In this document: one piece after another, positions 11,512-25,267 of the stretch
Position numbering within the stretch: the first letter of the stretch is position 1
How the letters are laid out: each line of letters begins with the position of its first letter
Source of the DNA: Trametopsis cervina
Taxonomy: Eukaryota > Basidiomycota > Agaricomycetes > Polyporales > Irpicaceae
Direction: 5' to 3'
Length of the DNA stretch: 64,000 nucleotides
NCBI GenBank assembly: GCA_022385755.1
Contig: MU278374.1
Location: forward strand, 124,001 to 188,000
The notes under the pieces: model-generated
The model's input: the letters and a program-made list of their open reading frames with translations, nothing else
What the model was told of the DNA's origin: nothing
The model's database searches: none
Position numbers and translations under genes: made by a program

Positions 11512-13179
11512 GCTCGGCAGCACGTCTCGACGCTGGCAACCTGCCAATGGCCCAGCCTGCATTGGTCCATGTACGTCATTATCCTACTACCCTGATAGAA
11601 CTTGTTCATAGCTTTAACCATATACAATCATCTAGAACATACCGCCAGCATCCCTAGATAGAGATATCTTGTCGTAATCGAGCTTCAATCCGATACGTTG
11701 ACCGTCAAGATTAGGCTATAAACTGCCTCTAAGGGTTGTAAGGCCACCTAACACTCCAATGGGCTCGTCAAAAGCCGTGCTGGTGCGTTTCGAAGCAGTC
11801 GTAAATATCATAGGATCGCAGAGGTGGGGTGAACACTCTACAGGTATGTTCATCATGAGTCGTCGTCTTTGCGATCTGTTCTATCAGTCCGGTCATCTGA
11901 TCTATGCACAGCTGTGCATCTATTTATTAATACCACATAAAGCACCCAAGGGCTTCCTACCTTCCCTACACCGCAAAGTGCGTGCACATTGATTGCGATA
12001 TCACTCTGCTGAAACATTGATTCTCTTAGATAATACCGTCCCTTACGTTGCAGAGCAGCCCGTAGCTGGCTGTCGCCACATGCGCTGTTTGTTTATAATC
12101 GAACCTGGTCCGTGTTGAACACTGTACGGTATGATATTGAAGATCATCTCGTCGCCCTTAGCCCTCGCAACATGCCGCCCTTCTCGCCTACCGCGCGATC
12201 CCGCACCACACGCAAGACCTCGTCGCCACTGCTCTCTTTGTGTGCGGCTCTCCCATCCTCCTCGCATTCCGCGTGGCCGCCCGCGCTCGCAACCCGCTCA
12301 TCTCGGTCACCCGCCACGCCACTGCTCTTATTCGACACCGCGCGGATGTCGTCGTGGACCGCCGCTCGCCTTTCCTCGCCCATTACCGATGGCCGCTCCA
12401 ATCTCGCCGGCTCTCATGGCCCGCACCGCCTCTGCCCTCCTCGCCTCCCATGTCTTTGACCGTTGTCATTGTGGCTTGTTCTACTGCCGCCGTCATCGCT
12501 CACCGCGCCGGTCATCCTCGCCTCATGCGCGATTGTGCACGGCCGTCCCCACTCACAACTCGCCTGCCCTCGCCAATCTTCTCCCCTCGCACTCGTTCCC
12601 ACAAGTGTTCACACGACACGCCGCCACCCTCCTACCCCAACGGGGCTACCGTACTCCTCCGCCAATGCACACACGCGCCGTCCGGTATGTTGTCATCTCG
12701 GTTATGATGTTCATCTGAGTAACTTACCCTTATCTCACTCGACGTAGGAAGATAGGTGCTCGTTTCAATTGAGCACGGGCAATGCACTCGCTGCGGTCTG
12801 TTCCATGCCCGCTTTTGGATTCAACTGTGTTCACGCGGGCGTGACAGCAGTGATGACATCTCTCTGATAAGTCAAAGTCGGACGGTGGTGTGTGGATCTG
12901 TTCCTTGCATGTCCAAGATCCTGGCTATCATAATCATGATTGGGATGCGCGGCTCAACACTGTTGTATGGTGGCGGTCGCCATTCGGCTTCGAGACTGTT
13001 CAACCATAGTCAGCCCGGTAATGTCGTGGTAAGAAAGACCCAGGTTGTGTTATCTTTCAGATGACAGAGACGTGATGATAATGCTGTATACGTGATATAA
13101 ATACTCCAGCAGCGTAGTAAGGTAGGGCAGCTGGCCTCCCACCATTTCGTTCTCAGTCTATTCCAGGTGTTGGTGCAAT
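11512..13179. other. Spacer between DUF6533 copies
   Basis: No gene with splice support was found. The central part (about 12130-12700) is sharply GC-rich and is listed separately. The last about 70 bp before 13180 repeat the sequence upstream of copy 1 (shared words include GGCAGCTGGCCTCC and CAATATGCCTCTCG), so the promoter was duplicated with the gene. Confidence 0.5.
12130..12700. other. GC-rich low-complexity block
   Basis: About 570 bp rich in C on the plus strand (CGCC/CCTCGC words), open in several frames at once and giving only Pro/Arg/Ser/His-rich or Ala/Arg-rich translations. Flanking DNA is near 45-50% GC. No terminal inverted repeats or target-site duplications were recognised. 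The several overlapping open frames follow from GC richness (few stops) and are not evidence of a gene. Confidence 0.5.
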
Positions 13180-14745
13180 ATGCCTCTCGCGGACATCAAC
13201 GGAACAATCGAATACTCACCAGCCTCTGCTGCCGGATTGTACGTTGCTCGTGTCTTCAGGCTCTATCGTTCGACATGCTTAGGGGTATCTTCATGACAGC
13301 AATGAGACAAATTTCATATGCTCCGCAACCGCTGGTAAGCATTGTCATGCATTCAGATAGGTTACTGCTAATTATGAATTCCATGCAGCCTTAGCACTCT
13401 TCGACTATTTGCTGACTTTCAGTGATGAGATAGAGATGGTTTGGCAAAGACCATTTACGGGCGCATCCGTTATTTTTATGCTGAACCGATATATGTGTCT
13501 GGTGTTTATTGTGCCTCTCGGGATACTTATAGAGACTAGGACAGTGAGTGATAAGTCACGTTTTCTGTGTTGTTTCCTTTAACTCATTGATTATGCTAGA
13601 TGTGCGTTTCCAGTTCCTTTCCCGTTACAGCCTGTTCAGCTATGCGCAGCCTTTCTGTCGTAATTGTAATATCTACTATGTTGGACATAGTATTGGTCCG
13701 TAAGTAACATCAACATTGGAAAGCCTGTATTTGCTTTACGTGTGCTACAGTTTTCTTCGCCTTGCGAGCGTACGCCATCTGGATGTTCAGCCGCAAGATT
13801 TTATGCCTTGTCCTGATGGCTTATGTGCCCGCTCTCGTCCTTCATTTGGTACGTGTAGAATTATACTAAACTACCATATCCTATGTTCACAACGTATCAT
13901 AGTGTAGCATGCTACTGGTAGGCGTGCCGGCAAATATTGGTATAACGTGCGTACTACTACGCGGAATAAGGCAGCAGATTCGAAACTATGCTTACACCCG
14001 CATTGCGGTTACTTCGGTTAACCAGAGGTGAGCAGAGATTCCAATAAGTTCCATCGACACATCTGACCTGACCACTATTATAGTCAGCGCGTTGGTCCCT
14101 GTACTGTTCTTTGCCTTTGACACATTAGTACTCGTGCTCTTGTTGATCAAGGTAAAACGCGGTGGCGGTGTGTCTGTTGCCAGTCAAGGAGACACCATAT
14201 CAACCGTCTTGTTACGCCATGGTGCGTCAATTTTTTATTCATTCATGCCGACATTGCACTACCATAGGGAGCCACAGGTATCGTGTACTTCATGTGAGTC
14301 TTCGGAGTCAATTCATGCTACGAATATTCACTGTCCATGCAATCATATAGTGGGCTGACATTTGCAAACGTCATGCAATTCTCGTTCATACGCATCTCTG
14401 TATGTTTGAATTACAAGGACCCCGCGAGATCTGTTGCTCACACGTTTTATGACCTTACAGCATGAACCGCTCCACGCTGGAGTCGTGATTACGTGCGCTC
14501 TTCAATAGATCGCAAAGGAAATCTGTTCCTCACAAACCCCTCGCAGATTTTCATCGATCTTGGTCTCGCGATTCATGCTGCAGCTGAGAGCAACATCGAG
14601 TGCTTTCCTACCACCTCCCGCTGTGCATCGTTCCGCAAGCTTCAAACGATGGTCAAGCATTCCTCGGGAAGTAATAGTAGGGAACCTTGGGGAGCCTTTA
14701 CAGCCACTTCTCCGGGATAGACTGGGTGAAGTAGAGAGCTTCTGA
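13180..14745 (+). CDS. DUF6533-type multi-pass membrane protein, copy 2
   Basis: This is a tandem paralogue of the gene at 9955, offset by 3,225 bp, with the same exon order. Exon 1 is MPLADINGTIEYSP (13180). The hallmark block is ALALFDYLLTFSDEIEMVW, QRPFTGASVIFMLNRYMCL (about 13390-13500). Helices follow (FALRAYAIWMFSRKILCLVLM, about 13755; ALVPVLFFAFDTLVLVLLLI, about 14090), then HEPLHAGVVIT (14461). The last exon reads FSSILVSRFMLQLRAT...FKRWSSIPREVIVGNLGEPL and ends LGEVESF with a TGA at 14743-14745. The nearer TAG at 14506 lies in the final intron (GTGCGC donor, acceptor before ATTTTCATC). Both copies look intact. Divergence is substantial, so the duplication is not recent. The family function is unknown. 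Confidence 0.75.
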
Positions 14746-15597
14746 GCTCCGCAAGCCCCCCTGACCCTGGGCCTATGCTACATCCAAGGCGTGACTCTGC
14801 TTTTGTCTGTGTATGTTATTCAGCTGATGAAACTTGTTCCCAACTTTGACTATCTACTGCCGTTGTTTAGACCGTGCTGTTAGTAGTACTATCTACAGTA
14901 CTCAGATTCAGGCTTCTATCCTAGATGTTGACCGACCTGAACACCAGGCCGTCAAGGCGCCTTTGTGGCTACCTTGGGCGCTCTCTCTAAATACTCCCTG
15001 TTGTTTGACAACGACCGAGCACAACACCGGGTTGTGTAAAGATTCCTCGTCTCGCGTTCTTTACGGCACGAGGATGAGACAGTGGAGATAACGGCGAAAT
15101 CGTTGCGAGAAAACGTCTCAATACAAGCAGGTGCGTACAGTAGTCTTTATGTTTTCGATATGCTCATGCACTTGTTACAGCTATGCACGCCCATACAAGT
15201 ACAAACTATAGCTGCGACCGTCGGCCACCAATAAACGCACTGAGAGCTATGTTTATCAATTTCATGACAAACTGCGTGCAAACTGGGCGAAAGGTGTGGC
15301 GATATGGTTCTTGCTAAATGGTTGCGGGCTTCTATAAATCAGTCCTCTGGACACTCACCTGATTGATGGTCCCACAGAGAAGCCTTCCCGCCACCCGTGA
15401 CATAGTGATGAGACGTCCATGACAGCGTACAGAGTGATACATTCATGGCTCAGGTATACTGCATTTCGTCGTCATGCGATCTGTTCCGGCCCGCTACTAT
15501 GACCTTGTGATTCAAAGGTCAGTTCTTCTTCCATCCTTGGAGTTATATTTACACTGCTGAGGGTACGAAGAAGTAGGATCAACGTTCCTCTAACGCA
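14746..15597. other. Intergenic 852 bp, no gene seen
   Basis: Short frames only, none with splice support. Words near 15460-15490 (CGTCGTCATGCGATCTGTTC) resemble a segment downstream of DUF6533 copy 1 (near 11860), so the duplicated unit may extend beyond the genes. The 3' end of this stretch should hold the glycosidase promoter. Confidence 0.4.
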
Positions 15598-17896
15598 ATG
15601 TCCGTTGTACACCTCTCGTTACTCGCAACTTTGGTCGGTCCAGTTGTCTCCTATGCGCCGAAGGGTCCTTGGGACCAATTTAACTACGCGCCATCGTCTA
15701 AAACGGTTCGACCTGTCGATATCAAGGAAACGCAGGGATTCTTCCAGAATGCGCAGGCGATATTGGGGGACACTGGCCAAGGAACACTGTATGGCAACCA
15801 GACATGGATTACACTCGATTTTGGAAAAGAGGTGTGTAGGGAATAATCTTAACATTATGTTGACGGGTGTATTCATAGGCAAGCAGGTTGGAGGGCTAAT
15901 CTCCATGAATATCAACCCTTCAGCTTCATCAGGCCTGGCATTGTCATTCTCCGAATCTCCGATGTTCATTAGTCCTCTCACCTCAGACGACTCGTCGTAC
16001 CCTTCTGCTAACATGTCTTACGACGGTGTTCTGCATCTAGAAAATCCGTTGCCTGAAGGCCATTGGACGCAGCCCTCGCCTTGGTTGAGAGGTGGCTTCC
16101 GCTATCTGACCATCGTGTCCACAAATCCCGACCCCGTCTCAATCTCAAACGTCACCTGCGCCATTTCGTTCATGCCCCACACCGAGAACCTGAGAGATTA
16201 TAGTGGATACTTTTATGCTACCGATCCGGACTTTCATGATAATGACTTCCTGACCAAGGTATGAATAACCCTTGTGTGGGAGCAACGTTTCTCAGGTCTA
16301 CTCCAGATATGGTACGCCGGCGCGTACACTGTACAAACCAACACCGTCGCGTTGAATAGTGGACGCGCCGTCCCGTTTGTGAGCTCTCCGGGCTGGAGAA
16401 ATAATGCCACATTAGGAGTAGCCGGGCCCATCATTGTCGACGGTGCAAAGAGAGATAGGTGAGGCCTGCCAAGCCTTTGGGCGCCGAGTATGGCTGACGT
16501 TTTGATAGAGCAGTTTGGCCAGGCGAGTGCTATCTCAGCAAAAAGAAAATGCACCTTGACGCGCTATGTAGGTGACATGGGAGTAGCTGTTCCCACACAA
16601 TTTGTATCAACCAATGACCTGCTGCCGACTCGAAATGCGTTGTCGACTATGTTTGCAGCCATAGACCCTAGAACCGGGGCGCTGCCCGAATCTGGTCCCC
16701 CGCTGTCACAGACCGGGAGCGACACATACCATATGTGGACCCTCATCGGGACCCACAACTACTACCTATACTCGGGCAACGTGCAATGGCTGCAAGCCGT
16801 GTGGACAAATTACACGAAAGCTGTAGAATTCGTGACAAACAAGGTTGGACCATCAGGCCTGATGAACGTTACCGGTCTCCGGGATTGGGCGAGGCTTGGT
16901 GGGGGTGGAATCAACGCGGAAGGAAACGCACTGTTATACAAGGTAGATTTTCAAGAACGCTAGTAAGAGTCGCGATTAACATATACGCATAGGTCCTTAC
17001 GGGTAGTGCGGATTTGGCTGCCCACTTGAACCATTCAGCTTTGTTTTCCATGTGGGCTGCGAACGCTACTGCGCTGAAGACGCGTTTCAACGACGTGTTT
17101 TGGCTAGCAGACCAAGGCATGTATCGGGACAACGACACCACGACACTTTGTCCACAGGACGCGAACTCTATGGCGATTTTGTATGGTCTTACAACTTCGT
17201 CTGATCAAGCGAACCAAGTCAGCGAAGGTCTCACAAGGAACTGGAACGATCTGGGAGCTGTAGCACCTGAGCTACCGGATACAATCTCGCCCTTTATAGG
17301 GTCGTTGGAGGTAAGTCTTCAGCGAATTATGACTGTGTCACTTATTGATATTCTCCACGGGTTAGCTGCAAGCTCATTTTGCTTCCGGAAACGACGTGCG
17401 AGCTATGGATTTGCTCAGGCGCGAATGGGGCTATATGTTATACACGAATCTCAGCGTTCAGTCCACGCTCCTCGAAGGCTTCACAGCTAATGGCTCGTTG
17501 AGTTACCGGTCCTACAGAGGGTACAACTACGACCCATCATATACGAGTCACGCGCACGGATGGAGCTCTGGTCCTACGTCGGCACTGACATTCTACGTCT
17601 TAGGCCTACAGGTGACCTCACCACAAGGGCAAACGTGGACTCTACAGCCTCACACATCAGGGTTATCGCGCGCGGAAGGGGGGTTCGAGACACCGCTCGG
17701 ATGGTATGGAGTACAATGGGAGATAACGGAGAGGAACAGCACTTTGCGAATTACTGTGGACACGCCTTCTGGTACTACGGGTACGCTGGTCGTACCGTCA
17801 GGGAAAACTACAGAGGCCGATGGGCAGACGATGGATGGCTCGAACACGTCTATGATTCTTCTAGGCGGTAAACATTCTATCACTGTACAAATGTAG
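15598..17896 (+). CDS. Secreted GH78-like six-hairpin glycosidase (alpha-L-rhamnosidase family)
   Basis: The start MSVVHLSLLATLVGPVVSYAP is a signal peptide, so the protein is secreted. The N-terminal part is a beta-sandwich-like region (GTLYGNQTWITLDFGKE, PWLRGGFRYLTIVSTNPDP). The six-hairpin catalytic domain begins at the family signature DGAKRDRAVWPGDMG (nt 16438-16580) and continues through LPESGPPLSQTGSDTYHMWT, GLRDWARLGGGG and AHGWSSGPTSALTFYVLGLQ. The C-terminus is a small beta domain ending GGKHSITVQM (stop 17894-17896). The signature is assembled from three exons. The middle one (16509-16522) is only 14 nt, and the intron after it has a GC donor (GCGAGT). The KRDR form differs from the RDER/REER form of classical GH78 enzymes, so the substrate may not be alpha-L-rhamnoside. 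Many N-glycosylation sequons are present. Confidence 0.85.
16509..16522 (+). other. 14-nt microexon in the glycosidase signature
   Basis: The exon supplies the last base of Arg, then Ala-Val-Trp-Pro, then the first base of Gly. Upstream: exon end at 16458 (AG) and GTGAGG donor. Downstream: GCGAGT donor at 16523 and an acceptor ending at 16571. Only this splicing restores RDRAVWPGDMG; no GT donor alternative keeps the frame. Confidence 0.75.
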
Positions 17897-18131
17897 GACA
17901 GGTATGCAGCGATCGTAGCCATGTACTCGAACTCCAGGCCGAGTCTACAATTAGTTTACGAAACTGTGGAAATAAATGAGATGTAGTAGTATTCATTACA
18001 CGGGAAGACAGGCGGTTGAGGCCTCTCTCATCACGGTCGTATCATTCCAGACGCTGGGCCTTGCGCAGACTGATGAGAGTCCGTTCGTGATGTCGTGAAA
18101 AGTCGTGAGACAAATTCTATACAGCTTTTTA

Positions 18132-18961
18132 TCAAAGCTCCTTTTTGGACTCAGCAGCCTGTGCTGCGCGGTTGGAGTATATCATGTCCGTGAACGGTCT
18201 GAACGTGTCATGTATGAGTGAACTGAATAAAAGTCATGTAAATGACTCACCCTTCGTACTTGAGGGCGATCACGTAGACGATGTACACATAGACGGTGAT
18301 CAGCAGGCCAGCAGGACGCTCATACCTGGGAGCGGAATTTAACAATATTACAAACACTGAACATTGCCGCAAGACGTACCAAAGTGCTCCAGCAGCAAAG
18401 CACATCGTGCTCCCTACGTACATGGGATCCCTCAGAACATTGAAAGGGAATCCTTCGACCCGGTGGTCCATAAGAATACCAAAATAATCGCCCAAAAATG
18501 TGCCGGTAATTCCCAGTGCCCACGTCGAAGTGACCACAAACGTCTGTCCAATAAGGAATAACAGAGCAGGTATAACCACGTTCAGAGGCTCTGGCAGGAT
18601 AGCTTGCCTCGGCTGGTCCTTCAGCGCTCGCTCATATCTATCCCGCACAAACTTTAGTTTAGCGTGGGGCATTCAATGATGTGGCTGTACATACAACGTG
18701 TCTCGAGCGATGCCGCAAGAAAATATGGCCAGAGCCAGGAAGTAGCATCCGTTTCGCGCACTTCCGCCAAATATGCGCGTTATAGTCTTGTTCCTGTATT
18801 CTAGTGGACTTTCAATGATCCACGTCACAACTAAGCCTTCGATTATGTTACACACCATTGCGCGCAACGATGTTCCACGCCGTAGGATTGAAAGCTATCG
18901 CAGCAACCGAGAAATACAGCGATGTCTGGGACCAGTCGATGGCAGATAGAAGAGAAGCCAT
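18132..18961 (-). CDS. OPI3: Phospholipid methyltransferase, OPI3/PEMT type
   Basis: This ER membrane enzyme makes the last methylations of phosphatidylethanolamine to phosphatidylcholine with SAM. Exon 1 starts at 18961 (MASLLSAIDWSQTSLYFSV...FNPTAWNIVARN). Exon 2 gives EYRNKTITRIFGGSARNGCY and FLALAIFSCGIARDTL. Exon 3 carries the family core ALGITGTFLGDYFGILMDHR, VEGFPFNVLRDPMYVGSTMC and AGALWY. After an intron comes PAGLLITVYVYIVYVIALKYEG, and the last exon is PFTDMIYSNRAAQAAESKKEL with a TGA at 18132-18134. The length (about 210 aa) and four hydrophobic segments fit the class. Introns are short with normal borders, and the gene looks intact. Confidence 0.93.
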
Positions 18962-19655
18962 GGTGGTAAGTAAAGACAAGGAAGAGGGACTCTTGATTAT
19001 TCGTCACTTTCAAAATAACGTGTGGATGCGTGTCAGGCGTCTGTGACATTGCCTCGTGAATGTGACATGTCGTGACTAAGAGATCATCTTATCTTATCTT
19101 ACTGTAGCATGCTGGTGAAGCTTCAATTGCCATATCAGAACGCCTGCGAGTGCTGTGTACCATCCAATACGTGCTCAGCGGGTTTCTGAGGGCAAGGCAC
19201 GTTTTCGCTTGCTGAAGAACAAAACCGCGTCTCAATGAGAACTATACGCTCCCTAGAGAGGGTGGCCGGGCGAATGCGCATCTAGCGTACGCAATGCTGA
19301 GGGAAGCAGTGTATACTCTTCGGGCCCGTAGCCATTTCCTGCTCATACTTCGTACTCCGTGTTATTAAACACATGCCGCGAAGTAAATAATTGTTTTTAA
19401 TCTTCCTCATCATCCCTGGCCATCCACTCCGTTTGTGCGAGCCAAATATGATCTGTGTGGCCGTGCCTCTTTTGGTTGAAGGTTTGATGAATTGCCCTTT
19501 CCAGGCCCACTCCCGTTCCCACTGTCCGGTCCAGTGTCCTTACTTTGTAAGCAGCTGCACTCATCCACTTCTCAAATCCTCAGCACTCATACTTAGGGAG
19601 TCAGGGTGTGGTCCCCCGACCATCTTACAGTACCTTGACCTTTATCAAGGCCGCA
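18962..19655. other. Divergent intergenic 694 bp
   Basis: This lies between the starts of OPI3 (minus) and the small gene at 19656 (plus). It includes a short TCTTATCTTATCTTA repeat near 19085. No INO-type UASino (CATGTGAAAT) was recognised. There is no supported frame. Confidence 0.4.
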
Positions 19656-20338
19656 ATGGCTGCGGTGAGTACCGGCTGCGTGATTAGTACCGTAACCGAC
19701 CGACCATTAACATTCCTACAGTATCACTTCTACGGGATTTATCCAGATGCTCCCTCAATTATTGTGCCACAGACTATATATTCAGCTCAGGGATCGTTCT
19801 ATGAAGATCAAGCGATTCGTTTCACAAAAGGCGGCGTTCCAGTACTGCTGGAAGAGGCCAGACAATCAGCACATTTTGGGATGGACCACGGTGACATGCA
19901 GCCCCATATGAGTACGACGGCAGAAAAGATCAATTTGCGAATTCAGGTATTGCTTTCACCCGCTGCAGGTTGTGGGCTTCATTTAATATTCTTAGTGGCC
20001 TGGCTATGACCCGTGGACGAAACCCGTAAGCGTACTGGAATATGATGGACCTCAGGGCACGAGACGTATATCTAATGCAAAGCTTGGACATGCGATTGCA
20101 AAGGCTGTGCTTGAGTTCTACGAGGTGTGTCTCCACATTTGATTCCTTTGCCCATTGCTTATATCCGTTACTTTGTCAGGCCATGAGTCGATACTACTCA
20201 ACCGCAGATCGCCCCGACTGGGATCTCAGCAACATACCATTCCATTGCTTGAGACTTTTCCAACTTAACCATGTCGCCGCTGGCTCCTGGCAACCAGTGT
20301 TGTCGTACTGCAAAGATTCTGGAGAAAATACTGACTAG
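19656..20338 (+). CDS. Unknown 173-aa protein
   Basis: Four exons join in phase 0: 19656-19664 (only Met-Ala-Ala), 19722-19946, 19996-20124 and 20180-20338, giving 173 residues. The protein starts MAAYHFYGIYPDAPSIIVPQ. It contains QAIRFTKGGVPVLLEEARQ, WPGYDPWTKPVSVLEYDGPQ, a helix-like RISNAKLGHAIAKAVLEFYE, and ends FQLNHVAAGSWQPVLSYCKD followed by SGENTD. There is no signal peptide or membrane segment. I recognise no domain. The consistent splicing and protein-like composition make it a probable real gene. The 9-nt first coding exon is unusual. It lies between OPI3 and an OTU protease, with no functional hint from either. Confidence 0.62.
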
Positions 20339-20818
20339 ACTAGGAGCGAGGAAGAGCTCTACTCCCACTTTTTGTGAGATGCCCTTTCCACTTCAACGCG
20401 TAAGGGTAGCTGACTAGCCCATCGTAATTTCAAACTGCATGAATACCTCCTGTTCATATGGTACGAACCATAGAACACATTTTCTTCCTACGCTCTTGAA
20501 ACGTTTTTACCACTATGCCAGAGCCACTATCCGATTCAGATTGAAACAATGATTAGCCTTGTCTAGAAATAAATAGCACATCTTGAACCGTACCTGTACA
20601 CCAATATGAACTTGGGTAGTCCTAGGGAATCGATAGCATCAAACAAAGATGGCAGCCTCAGGCTGGAGCGCGGCTTGCAGAGCCTTCCAAGATGCCATAT
20701 TTAGCAATGCGATCAGACATAAGTGTCAGAAGTCCCAAAAAGTACAACCAAGGACCCCGGAACCAAGCTCTTACACCCCACATCATCAACGTTGACGACA
20801 ACGAGCAGACGTGTAAAC
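20339..20818. other. Intergenic 480 bp, no gene seen
   Basis: Short open frames only. It holds the 3' end of the 19656 gene and the promoter of the OTU protease gene. Confidence 0.45.
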
Positions 20819-22532
20819 ATGGCCAAGGGCACAGCCAAGAGGAAAAGTGCCAAACTTCCTCCTCAGAGTGAGTTGGTTGTGTGGAAAAAAGAGATGTTAG
20901 AGCAAAAGCTGACGACCGAGTGATCTGTGGTCCCGCAGTTCGCTCACGAACAACAAGGAGTAAGGGGAAGGTAGAGCATTTCCCTACAATGTGGTTTAGT
21001 CCCCCATGTGTTGAACAGCCGTTGTGTAGGCAATTACAGACCCTGCCGAGAATACGCAGCTTTTAACTGAGCAGCTGCGCGCGTTGGGTCTCTACGCCGC
21101 CTCGACGCTGGGGGACGGCAACTGTCTTTTTCGTGCCCTATCCGATCAACTTTATGGCTCGGACACATTTCATCTCAAACTGAGGCAGGAGATATGCAAC
21201 TGGATAGAAACACACAACACCCGTTACGCACCTTTCGTTGATGATGAGCGAGGTCTTGCCGTGCATCTGCAGTGCATGCGTCAGCCAGGTGAGTCGTTTT
21301 TTTCTTCCCCTGTCTGTGCTAAAGACACTGATGCTGTGATAGCGACATATGGAGGGCACTTAGAGCTGTCTGCGTTCGCCCACATGACTAGACGAAACAT
21401 CAAAGTGATCCAACCTGGCCTAGTGTATGTCATAGAGTGGAATGCTGGTGATGATAAGGATGGTGAGGAGGAGGAAGCTCAACCTGTCTTGCTGCCAACA
21501 AGGAAAGAGGACGGCATTGACCAGTCGAAACCGCTGACAAGACGCGAACTAAAGCGTCTTGAAAAGGAGGGTATCTCGGCACTGCCGCCCTTTCCTCAGA
21601 GAGACGACGGCGGAGTGGATCCAATCTATGTTGCGTGCGTAATACTCTTTGTGTATTTCGTCTATGTGCCTAACATAACGAGCAGATATCATGACTGGGA
21701 GCATTTCTCGTCGATACGTAATCTGAGGGGCCCACACTCCGGCCTACCGAATGTGCAAGAATCACCTATTCCTGATAACGATGACTCCGACCCGTTGCCC
21801 ATATCTCCTATCAGGAAGAAGCCGGTATCCTCATCACGATCGAATAACAACTCTAACAAAGTCAGGCGAAAGACAGATGCCAAACGAACTCGTGCGCCCA
21901 CATTGCATAGCGCGATCACTGCGACTTTCCCACTCACGCCTTCGCAAATTCCCTTGCCGATGTCTCGTTCACCCTCGCCAGGGTTAGACGAGTCTCAGGA
22001 CCGGCCACCTATTCCTTACCCATTGCCATCTACCCCACCGAGCCCGTCCAGGATCTACCGCTCCCCAAAGCGTACATTTGACGAGTCATCGGCATCTTCC
22101 GAGAGCTCGCAGTCGCTTCCAAAGCGGGCACGAGGCTCCAAGCCACCGTCTGGCACCTCTAGACTCAATCCCGACTTTGACATTGACACACCGTCATTGA
22201 CGCTGTCGACGCCAGGATCCCCATCTTCGTTAAGTGAGCTGTCATCTCTGTCTTCCCGGGATTCAACCCCTCCTGTGGAAGAGCCGAGACCAGCTCCGTC
22301 TATGACAAAGCGGCAAAGAAAGCAGATGGGCCTCCCGAAGCCTCGTACGGCCGTCGTCGCCAGCACCCGGGCGAGTGCTGGAAAGATCGTCATTCCCGGT
22401 GGACGGTACAAGCGGGCGGGCGGCTATTCCTCCAAGCCCGTCTCTGCTGTCGGAAGTGAAGCTAGCGAGGAATGGCAACGCAATGGCACTGGTCGGCTGG
22501 ACGTGCGTGGTTTTAGAGAACTCAAGATCTGA
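20819..22532 (+). CDS. OTU-domain deubiquitinase (OTUD3-like)
   Basis: OTU proteins are cysteine proteases that cleave ubiquitin chains. Exon 1 (20819-20867) is basic (MAKGTAKRKSAKLPPQ). A 21-nt exon (20939-20959, RSRTTR) joins in phase to the OTU domain at 21040. The catalytic Asp/Cys are in STLGDGNCLFRALSDQLYG (about nt 21105-21160). Next come the family block ELSAFAHMTRRNIKVIQPG, after an intron at about 21291-21341, and the catalytic His in YHDWEHFSSIR, after an intron ending near 21689. The rest is a long Ser/Pro-rich, positively charged tail, probably disordered, with KRARGSKPPS and KRQRKQMGLPKPR (possible nuclear signals), ending DVRGFRELKI (TGA at 22530-22532). The tail makes it longer than most OTUD3 proteins. 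Confidence 0.88.
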
Positions 22533-23111
22533 TCTTTTGTCTCTTGACGTGCCCATCCTGCGCACGCTCATATGCGTTACGGACACTTTTCATTGATCAT
22601 CTCATGGTCGCCTCTGGTCGGCGGCCCCTCTCATCTTGCTCTCGTTCGCATCGCATCGCATTTTTGGTTGTCAATCATCATACCCACATGAGCACGCCAC
22701 GCATCTATCTACTACGCCACTTGCATCTCTCGTCCACAATCCCTCTCCGTCATATACAACCTATACCCCATTCAAGCTACTCATTATCCGGAACAGTCGT
22801 CGCATCGTAGTGCAAGCAAACTCACCCCGTGTATCCTATATTTTCCATACGCTCTTCTTCATTTCAGCTAACATCCCTTCACGTCTTCACGAACCTAGCC
22901 AATGTCAATTTGTACAATAGAGCTTCTTTGCATATTTAAATAAAGCCTTGGACGCATGAAAGCACAGTGTGCAAGCCTACACGATAAAATATCATATGAG
23001 CATGCTAGCCTAAGTACCATGCTCCCCTGTAATATACAGTATTCATGAGCATTATCGCGACTGTATGAACAGTATCCGATAACGATATACCAGCCACCCC
23101 ATTGCCAACAT
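22533..23111. other. Convergent intergenic 579 bp
   Basis: This lies between the 3' ends of the OTU protease gene (plus) and the halogenase gene (minus). The first 300 bp are pyrimidine-rich, probably 3' UTR. No gene was recognised. Confidence 0.45.

Positions 23112-25267
<2,156 letters not shown>

Noticed and set aside
12131..12718. Overlapping plus- and minus-strand frames of 85-195 codons in the GC-rich block
   Set aside because: Open because GC-rich DNA has few stops; products are low-complexity and no family is recognisable.
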